A stretch of DNA of 12,020 bases from Gammaproteobacteria bacterium. Lineage in GTDB: Bacteria > Pseudomonadota > Gammaproteobacteria > DSM-19610. The notes below the pieces were generated by a model, which was not told the DNA's origin, made no database searches, and was given only the letters and a program-made list of their open reading frames with translations. The translations under genes were made by a program, and so were the position numbers. Every line of letters starts with the position of its first letter. The stretch's first letter is position 1. Shown piece by piece: positions 7,341 to 12,020 of this stretch. The stretch lies in NCBI GenBank assembly GCA_030618475.1, contig JAUXDG010000065.1:1-12020 (forward strand). Reading direction: 5' to 3'.

Positions 7341-7355
7341 GCACCATTATAGTGC
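7341..7355 (-). promoter_or_regulatory. NtrC operator containing a TATAAT -10 element, upstream of ntrBC
   Basis: GCACCATTATAGTGC differs at one base from the NtrC consensus GCACCA-N3-TGGTGC. Adding the outer C and G gives 5-bp arms CGCAC/GTGCG. On the - strand the middle reads TATAAT (7346-7351), a perfect sigma-70 -10 hexamer pointing towards ntrB, with a predicted start near 7339 and a leader of about 170 nt. The -35 region (TTCGTT at 17 bp) is poor. An extra half-site GCACCA begins at 7320, exactly 21 bp away. In enteric bacteria the ntrB (glnL) promoter is repressed by NtrC; this overlap suggests the same logic. No sigma-54 promoter was found in the 7167-7414 gap. Confidence 0.72.
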
Positions 7356-7414
7356 GCTCGTAAAAAAGAACGAAGCTTAAATGAGGGAAAATACCGGTTT
7401 AGGGCACGAGCGGG

Positions 7415-8005
7415 CTAAGGCGCTTTTCTGGGGAGAGGTGTGGGTTGGCCTGGACCTCTGGGAAACTTGAGTGACTGGCGGTGTAAATGAAATTGCACCG
7501 GACTGCTGCGAATCAACTCCTGACCTGAACTATCGACGACAGCCGCTGCGACTGTACGGGAACCACGATGCACGTTTTCTAAACTGATCTGAGCGGATTC
7601 AGTCGGCTTACCCTGCGCCTGTCCGTCCAGGTAGTACCTGAAGCGGTGACCCGCGGCGCTGTTCAATTCCGGCTCCAGCACGACATTGACCGGTATAGCG
7701 CCGGTATTGTCACGTAGTGTTGCATCCTGAGTTGGTGAAACGATGCTGATTTGCTGATAGTCGACCACCGCAGACTGTTCCAACTCTGCTGGTGACTGCG
7801 TCGAGGACTTGTAGCTGGGTGCCGGAATCGTCGACAGTGGGGGTAATTTCAGCGGTTTGGCATCACCACTGGGTTCATCGGTATAAACCACGTTACCCTG
7901 CGCATCCACGGATTTGTAAACCGCTGCTGACAGACCGCTGACCCACACTAAAGTGACTGCAGCGAAAACGACATGCTTGGCTGGTTTCATCAGGGATACC
8001 CCCAT
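7415..8005 (-). CDS. Secreted DUF4124-domain protein between glnA and ntrB
   Basis: This is a 196-residue protein of unknown function. A signal peptide (about residues 1-27, hydrophobic core HVVFAAVTLVWVSGLSAA) is followed directly by a DUF4124 segment, AVYKSVDAQGNVVYTDEP. This segment is common at the N-terminus of gammaproteobacterial periplasmic proteins. After a low-complexity Ser/Pro linker, a beta-rich Ig-like part follows (IVSPTQDATLRDNTGAIPV, FRYYLDGQAQG). The C-terminus is Pro-rich. The start at 8005 is chosen because AAGG stands 6 nt upstream; an internal ATG at 7990 would leave the signal peptide intact and is possible. Starts further upstream would run into the glnA terminator. 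Similar DUF4124 genes between glnA and ntrB are known in pseudomonads, so the position is conserved even though the role is not known. Confidence 0.82.
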   Translation of the reverse strand: MGVSLMKPAKHVVFAAVTLVWVSGLSAAVYKSVDAQGNVVYTDEPSGDAKPLKLPPLSTIPAPSYKSSTQSPAELEQSAVVDYQQISIVSPTQDATLRDNTGAIPVNVVLEPELNSAAGHRFRYYLDGQAQGKPTESAQISLENVHRGSRTVAAAVVDSSGQELIRSSPVQFHLHRQSLKFPRGPGQPTPLPRKAP

Positions 8006-8052
8006 TTTCTGCCTTTTGACCACCTTACTGGCTGGATGGACTACGCGCAACA

Positions 8053-8080
8053 AAAAACGCCCCCGTTCGGGGGCGTTTTT
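8053..8080 (-). terminator. Intrinsic terminator of glnA
   Basis: A perfect 12-bp stem (five A-T pairs over the seven GC pairs CGCCCCC/GGGGGCG) has a 4-nt loop. Reading along the - strand it ends in a run of six T (8052-8057). It lies 21 bp after the glnA stop and would end most glnA transcripts before the DUF4124 gene. The stem is also followed by five T on the + strand, so it may work in both directions. Confidence 0.93.
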
Positions 8081-8101
8081 GATACCGCTTATCGGCTTGT
8101 A

Positions 8102-9511
8102 TTAGAGGCTGTAATACATGTCGAATTCGAGCGGATGGGTGGTCATACGCAATTGGGTGACTTCTTCCATTTTCAATTTAATGAAACCATCAATCATATC
8201 GTTGGAGAACACACCACCGGCGGTCAGGAACTTGTGATCTTTTTCCAGCGCTTTCAGCGCCTGATCGAAGGCATAGCAGACCTGGGGAATCTTTGCCTCT
8301 TCTTCCGCCGGCAGATCATACAGATCCTTGTCCATGGCATCGCCAGGATGGATCTTGTTCTGAATACCGTCCAGGCCCGCCATTAACATGGCAGAGAATG
8401 CCAGGTAGGGGTTGGCGGTGGAATCCGGGAAACGTATCTCAATGCGCCGGCCCTTGGGATTGGCGACATAAGGAATGCGGATGGAAGCGGAACGGTTACG
8501 CGCTGAATAGGCCAGCATGACCGGGGCCTCGAAACCTGGTACCAGGCGTTTGTAGGAGTTAGTGGAAGCGTTGGTAAATGCATTCAATGCACGCGCATGC
8601 TTGATAATGCCGCCGATGTAATACAAAGCCAGATCAGACAGACCGCCGTACTTCTTGCCACTGAACAGATTTTTACCGGCTTTGGCAAGCGACTGGTGAA
8701 CGTGCATGCCATTACCGTTATCACCGACCAACGGCTTAGGCATGAAGGTCGCGGTTTTACCGTAGCTGTGGGCAACGTTCTGAACCACGTACTTGAGGAT
8801 TTGTGTTTCGTCGGCCTTACGCACCAGCGTATTGAACACTGTGCCGATTTCACACTGGCCGGCGGTGGCGACTTCGTGGTGGTGCACTTCGGTCGGACAA
8901 CCCATTTCGTCCAGCGCCAGGCACATGGCGGAACGCATGTCGTGCAGGGAATCAACCGGTGGAACCGGGAAGTAACCGCCTTTCAGACCCGGGCGGTGGC
9001 CGATATTGCCGTCTTCGTAGACACGCTCCGAATTCCATTCGGCTTCCTCGGAATCCACCTTGTAGAAAGCACCGCTCATATCGGCGCCCCAGCGTACGTC
9101 ATCAAACACGAAAAATTCATTCTCGGGACCAAAATAGGCCGTGTCCGCGATGCCGGTCGACTTCAGATAAGCTTCAGCACGATTGGCAATGGAGCGTGGA
9201 TCACGCTCATAACCCTTCATGGTGGTTGGTTCGAGGATATCGCAACGCAGGTTGATGGTCGGCTCATCGGTAAACGGGTCTACCACTGCGGTTTTGGTGT
9301 CCGGCATCAGAACCATGTCCGATTCGTTAATACCTTTCCAGCCGGCAATACTGGAACCATCGAACATCTTGCCGTCCCTGAAAAAGCCGGCATTGATTTC
9401 GCCGGACGGCAAGGTCACGTGCTGCTCCTTGCCACGGGTATCAGTAAAACGCAGATCAACGAACTTGATCCCGTTATCCTTCATTAACTTGCTTACCTTT
9501 GCTGCCGACAT
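8102..9511 (-). CDS. glnA: Glutamine synthetase type I (GSI-beta)
   Basis: This is a 469-residue enzyme making glutamine from glutamate, ammonia and ATP; the family forms cytoplasmic dodecamers. Catalytic features present are the Asp51 loop (MFDGSSIAGW), the metal-binding Glu130 and Glu132 (GPENEFF), Glu213 and Glu221 (HHEVATAGQCEIG), NGNGMHVHQS with His270, the Glu328 flap (VPGFEAP) and Arg360 (IEIRFPD). Tyr398 in KDLYDLPAEE matches the adenylylation site of the beta subtype, so activity is likely controlled by GlnE-type adenylylation. The start has an excellent Shine-Dalgarno (GGAGG, 7 nt before ATG). Transcription appears to be driven by overlapping sigma-70 and sigma-54 promoters with two NtrC operators upstream, and ends at a strong terminator just downstream. 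Confidence 0.99.
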   Translation of the reverse strand: MSAAKVSKLMKDNGIKFVDLRFTDTRGKEQHVTLPSGEINAGFFRDGKMFDGSSIAGWKGINESDMVLMPDTKTAVVDPFTDEPTINLRCDILEPTTMKGYERDPRSIANRAEAYLKSTGIADTAYFGPENEFFVFDDVRWGADMSGAFYKVDSEEAEWNSERVYEDGNIGHRPGLKGGYFPVPPVDSLHDMRSAMCLALDEMGCPTEVHHHEVATAGQCEIGTVFNTLVRKADETQILKYVVQNVAHSYGKTATFMPKPLVGDNGNGMHVHQSLAKAGKNLFSGKKYGGLSDLALYYIGGIIKHARALNAFTNASTNSYKRLVPGFEAPVMLAYSARNRSASIRIPYVANPKGRRIEIRFPDSTANPYLAFSAMLMAGLDGIQNKIHPGDAMDKDLYDLPAEEEAKIPQVCYAFDQALKALEKDHKFLTAGGVFSNDMIDGFIKLKMEEVTQLRMTTHPLEFDMYYSL

Positions 9512-9550
9512 GTACTTTCCTCCGAAAATGGTGAACAGGAAACTATTACC

Positions 9551-9573
9551 GGCATCAGATTAAGCTGATCGCC
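9551..9573 (-). other. Small hairpin in the glnA leader
   Basis: GGC-ATCAG, a 6-nt loop, then CTGAT-GCC can pair, with one unpaired base, inside the predicted 82-nt leader of glnA. It stands about 40 nt before the start codon and has no T-run. It might influence mRNA stability; no known riboswitch or glutamine-responsive motif was recognised. Confidence 0.3.
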
Positions 9574-9604
9574 GGGCATTTAAATCCAGGTGTTGCTTGA
9601 GAGA

Positions 9605-9619
9605 GCATGAATTATGCCA
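9605..9619 (-). promoter_or_regulatory. Sigma-54 promoter of glnA
   Basis: On the - strand TGGCATAATTCATGC fits the sigma-54 pattern TGGCAC-N5-TTGC, with the essential GG and GC exactly 10 bp apart. The predicted start is an A near 9593, giving a leader of about 82 nt. Two NtrC operators lie about 98 and 129 bp upstream of this start, close to the -108 and -140 arrangement at E. coli glnAp2. Confidence 0.87.
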
Positions 9620-9638
9620 TGCTAAAAAACGCTGGCAA
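9611..9638 (-). promoter_or_regulatory. Sigma-70 promoter overlapping the sigma-54 promoter of glnA
   Basis: On the - strand TTGCCA (9633-9638) and CATAAT (9611-9616) are separated by 16 bp; each differs from consensus at one base. The -10 hexamer lies inside the sigma-54 element, so the two polymerase forms could not bind together. It would give basal glnA expression when nitrogen is plentiful. Confidence 0.6.
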
Positions 9639-9683
9639 GACGTAGCTTTGCGTAATACCCACCCTGCCATCAAGCGCCAGCTC

Positions 9684-9698
9684 GCACCAATTATATGC
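9684..9698 (-). promoter_or_regulatory. NtrC operator, promoter-proximal, with embedded TATAAT
   Basis: GCACCAATTATATGC has one perfect half-site and one weak half-site (12 of 15 positions if the spacer is free). Its centre is 31 bp, three helical turns, from the stronger operator and about 98 bp upstream of the sigma-54 start. On the - strand the centre reads TATAAT (9690-9695), so this may also be an upstream sigma-70 -10 element comparable to E. coli glnAp1, although no good -35 is seen. Confidence 0.65.
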
Positions 9699-9714
9699 GT
9701 TTATGGCTTCAGAG

Positions 9715-9729
9715 GCACCAATATGGTGC
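9715..9729 (-). promoter_or_regulatory. NtrC operator, distal, perfect palindrome
   Basis: GCACCA-ATA-TGGTGC is a perfect match to the NtrC consensus half-sites. It is centred about 129 bp upstream of the predicted sigma-54 start and begins 2 bp after the stop codon of the upstream metal transporter gene. With the weaker site 31 bp away it would allow cooperative NtrC binding. Confidence 0.87.
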
Positions 9730-9731
9730 TG

Positions 9732-10904
9732 CTAGGGTAGAAAACTGACTCGAACGGAATCCACCTCCGGCAGCTCTTTTGCGGCCTTTTCGATGTCAAG
9801 GATCAGACCTCGGGTATCGGGATGCTTCTCCAGTACGGCGAGGGGCAGCACCAGGTCGATCTGCAATTTGCCACACAAGTAGTGCAGGGTGACATGCTCA
9901 GCGTCTACACCCTCGAGATCCGCCCACTGCCGCTGCAGTTTTTTTATCAGATCACTGCGTAGCGGTAGCTGGTCACACACTGATCCCTGCTCGTCGTCTT
10001 CCGGATCGATATGTACCGTGACGTCGGTCACTTCATCGACGCGCTCCAGCAAACGGCGGCGCACCGTATCACCTATCTGGTGACCTTCGGATACACTGAT
10101 GCGCGGATCCACCTGGACATGCAAATCCACCAGCGCGTCGCCACCGCTGCGACGCGAACGTAGCATGTGCAAAGCGCGGACACCGTCAACATCGACAATT
10201 TCCTTGCGGATGGCTTCTACGACCTTGGGCTCCAGTGCCGTATCGATTAACTCCTTGCTACTCGCTCGTATCAGGTCGATACCGATCTTGGCAATCATGA
10301 CTGCAACGGCAATCGCTGCAACAGCATCCAGGTAGGGGTAACCCAGCATGGCGCCGCCAACGCCAATGACAACCACGATGGACGATATTGCATCACTACG
10401 ACTATGCCAGGCGTTAGCCATCAACATATTGGAACGCAGTTTTACTGCTGCACTCTTTGTATAGTGATAGATACTTTCTTTTGCGATCACTGACACAATA
10501 GCGACAGCAAGTGCAATCGCGCCCGGATGCAATAGCAGGTCCAGATTGTTCATGCGGCGTACGGCGTCGTAGCCGATACCGAAGGCGACAACAATCAATG
10601 AAATACCCAGACCTACCGTTGTCAGTGTTTCGATGCGGCCGTGGCCATAGGGATGATCTTCGTCTGCTGCACGGTGAGAATGCTTTGCTGCGTACAATAC
10701 GATAAAGTCTGTAGCCAGATCTGAAAGCGAGTGAACGCCGTCGGCGACCAATGCCTGTGAGTGCGCCAGCCAGCCGACCAGAATTTTTACCACGCCCAAC
10801 AGGAAATCCACTACCGAACCGATCAGGGTGACTTTGCGAACTTCCCGGTAGCGCGAATTGTTGATTATTTCCTGTGCCGCAGAACTCATGGTTTGACTAT
10901 TCAT
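9732..10904 (-). CDS. CDF-family cation transporter with extra C-terminal domain
   Basis: This is a 390-residue cation diffusion facilitator, about 90 longer than the usual FieF-type protein. Six membrane segments are predicted in roughly residues 25-212. The transport site combines His58/Asp62 (HSLSD) in TM2 and His167/Asp171 (HSRSD) in TM5. The His-His-Asp-Asp set is usual for zinc-type members, whereas FieF (YiiP) has Asp at the first position. The conserved DHPYGHGRIETL loop follows TM2. A first cytoplasmic domain (about 215-303) carries the family's ferredoxin-like pattern (DALVDLHVQVDP, VTVHIDPED). Residues about 310-390 form a second, separate region of similar strand/helix pattern. 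The start overlaps the TusA-like stop by 8 bp. It lacks a clear Shine-Dalgarno, and an alternative ATG lies five codons in. No terminator is seen before the glnA control region. It probably exports Zn(II) or a similar divalent ion; substrate is inferred. Confidence 0.87.
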   Translation of the reverse strand: MNSQTMSSAAQEIINNSRYREVRKVTLIGSVVDFLLGVVKILVGWLAHSQALVADGVHSLSDLATDFIVLYAAKHSHRAADEDHPYGHGRIETLTTVGLGISLIVVAFGIGYDAVRRMNNLDLLLHPGAIALAVAIVSVIAKESIYHYTKSAAVKLRSNMLMANAWHSRSDAISSIVVVIGVGGAMLGYPYLDAVAAIAVAVMIAKIGIDLIRASSKELIDTALEPKVVEAIRKEIVDVDGVRALHMLRSRRSGGDALVDLHVQVDPRISVSEGHQIGDTVRRRLLERVDEVTDVTVHIDPEDDEQGSVCDQLPLRSDLIKKLQRQWADLEGVDAEHVTLHYLCGKLQIDLVLPLAVLEKHPDTRGLILDIEKAAKELPEVDSVRVSFLP

Positions 10905-11127
10905 CGCAGATTAGAACGCTGATACGGATCTCTTCCTGCTGCTGCTGGATATTGATTATTTCGTGTCCATTCACCCGACACCAGGCCGGAATGTCGTGTA
11001 TAGCACCAGGATCTGTACAAATCACCGCCAGAGTATCGCCCGGCTTCAACTGCGCTGCTTTCTCCTGGGTTCTAATCACCGGCATCGGACACAACATGCG
11101 CCGGGCGTCAAGCTCATGAACACTCAC
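10897..11127 (-). CDS. TusA/SirA-family sulfur carrier protein
   Basis: This is a 76-residue soluble protein with the family signature CPMP, in which Cys13 would carry the persulfide. The N-terminal strand (HELDARRMLCPMPV) and helix (IRTQEKAAQL) match TusA/YedF proteins, as does the LAVICTDPGAIHDIPAWC segment. Such proteins pass sulfur from a cysteine desulfurase to tRNA-thiolating or other sulfur enzymes. The start is GTG and forms a 4-nt GTGA overlap with the stop of the thiouridylase-like gene upstream. The end overlaps the transporter gene by 8 bp. The coupling to a PP-loop gene suggests this is its dedicated sulfur donor. A second Cys in PAWC and another near the C-terminus (LICDE) are present. 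Confidence 0.86.
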   Translation of the reverse strand: MSVHELDARRMLCPMPVIRTQEKAAQLKPGDTLAVICTDPGAIHDIPAWCRVNGHEIINIQQQQEEIRISVLICDE

Positions 11128-12020
11128 AGATACCAGTCCCTGGGTATAGCTTCACCGGCTATCGGTCTGACACACAGTGTCTGACTGCTGCCATCCAGCA
11201 GTTGGACTTCTACTTCCACCTTATCCGCATTACGTCCCTGACTGAAGCGCGCGGTGATCTGTGCTGCCAGATCGAGATCGTCTTGTGTGATCTCTCCATC
11301 AATCAAAACCAGCGGTCCCTTGTGACTGGCGGTCAATAAATGCGTATATTGTTTTCGATAACCGTGCAGGAATTTATTTTCTCCATCCTCGCGACCGATG
11401 ATCATTTTAAAGTGAGGACGGGGACGTAAATGCCGCCCCACTTTCAGCAACATGATATCGTCAAGTTCGTAACGCCTGCTGCCGCCAGCTTTCCACAAAT
11501 CCGCCAGTTTTTGTGAATATTGTTTGTCCGTCAAAAAACAGCAGCCACCGGCTGGTTGAGCATAATCGTCGAAACCGAACTCAGCCGCCAGCGCCATTTG
11601 GGGTTTTCTTGTACGTCCTTCAAAGCCGTAAAGCTTTTCACGATCCACCCAGCCCTCCAGTTCCGGTTTGCCTGGAGGCAGATTTTTTGCGCACAACGGC
11701 CGCAACAGCAATTCATTCGCACCCGACTCTTTTGCTATGACCGGCATGGTGTCCTTACGCTGAGACATGGGGCGCTGGCCAATCACTTCGCCGGTAATAA
11801 TAAAGTCAAAGCCATTTTCTTCTATCCACTCTTTTGCCTTGTGCACCATGAAAATCTTGCAATCCAGGCACGGATTGAGGTTGGCACCGTAACCGTGTTT
11901 TGGATTGATGACGACATCCTTATATTCCTCGATGATGTCGATGATGTGCAGTTTGATGCCTAATTGCTCGGCAACCCACAGCGCATTATTGCGTTTGGGT
12001 TTAGCTTTATCCTTTTTACG
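11124..12020 (-). CDS. PP-loop / tRNA thiouridylase-like protein, 5'-truncated
   Basis: These are the C-terminal 298 residues of a protein whose start lies beyond the right edge, including any ATP-binding PP-loop motif. The visible part opens with a Lys/Arg-rich stretch and a Rossmann-like segment (LHIIDIIEEY). It then has NPCLDCKIFM, a CxxC in the place where MnmA/ThiI-like enzymes carry a catalytic Cys, and DFIITGEVIGQRPMSQR. A second Cys pair lies in AGGCCFLTD. The C-terminal third (VGRHLRPRPHFKMIIGREDGENKFL) resembles the NFACT-R type RNA-binding region found with thiouridylase-like proteins. Activity is therefore probably sulfur transfer to tRNA uridine, with sulfur from the TusA-like protein encoded next (4-nt overlap). 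CxxC plus a third Cys is also the pattern of [4Fe-4S]-dependent thiolases such as TtcA/TtuA. The family call is moderately sure; the exact modification is not. Confidence 0.7.
   Translation of the reverse strand, partial: RKKDKAKPKRNNALWVAEQLGIKLHIIDIIEEYKDVVINPKHGYGANLNPCLDCKIFMVHKAKEWIEENGFDFIITGEVIGQRPMSQRKDTMPVIAKESGANELLLRPLCAKNLPPGKPELEGWVDREKLYGFEGRTRKPQMALAAEFGFDDYAQPAGGCCFLTDKQYSQKLADLWKAGGSRRYELDDIMLLKVGRHLRPRPHFKMIIGREDGENKFLHGYRKQYTHLLTASHKGPLVLIDGEITQDDLDLAAQITARFSQGRNADKVEVEVQLLDGSSQTLCVRPIAGEAIPRDWYL

Noticed and set aside
8006..8053. Upstream extension of the DUF4124 gene to 8053.
   Set aside because: It would start in the glnA terminator and place 16 charged residues before the signal peptide; the ATG at 8005 has a usable ribosome site.
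8597..9487. Long open frame of 296 codons on the + strand opposite glnA.
   Set aside because: It is the mirror of a highly conserved enzyme gene, has no Shine-Dalgarno, and gives no recognisable protein pattern.

Overview
The window looks like chromosomal DNA from a non-enteric gammaproteobacterium. The evidence is an MSHA-type pilus cluster, a glnA / DUF4124 gene / ntrB / ntrC arrangement, sigma-54 and NtrC control sites of enterobacterial type, and AT/GC-balanced coding sequence with ATG, GTG and close-packed starts. The genus cannot be named from sequence alone. No mobile element, CRISPR array, tRNA or rRNA is visible.

Left part (1-4682, + strand): the distal end of an MSHA-like type IV pilus cluster. 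It holds the C-terminal part of the inner-membrane platform protein MshG, then a likely major pilin (MshA-like). After a very strong intrinsic terminator come four overlapping minor-pilin genes resembling mshC, mshD, mshO and mshP/Q. The last encodes a PilX/MshP-like stem fused to a predicted beta-sandwich domain. The run ends with an MshI (PilM-like) gene, which in the classical Vibrio order lies at the other end of the locus.

Middle part (4694-9731, - strand): the nitrogen-regulation block. Reading along the - strand, glnA is followed by a strong terminator, a secreted DUF4124 protein, ntrB and ntrC. Upstream of glnA there is a textbook arrangement: a sigma-54 -24/-12 promoter overlapping a sigma-70 promoter, with two NtrC operators 31 bp apart about 98 and 129 bp upstream of the predicted sigma-54 start. 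Upstream of ntrB a near-consensus NtrC operator is wrapped around a perfect TATAAT, which suggests NtrC autorepression of its own operon. NtrB and NtrC would control glnA, and GlnA carries the adenylylation tyrosine.

Right part (9732-12020, - strand): three overlapping genes. These are the C-terminal part of a PP-loop/thiouridylase-like protein, a TusA-family sulfur carrier (GTG start, 4-nt overlap) and a CDF metal transporter with an extra C-terminal domain (8-nt overlap). The first two suggest a sulfur-relay/RNA-thiolation unit; the role of the transporter in it is open. No terminator is visible between the transporter and the glnA control region.
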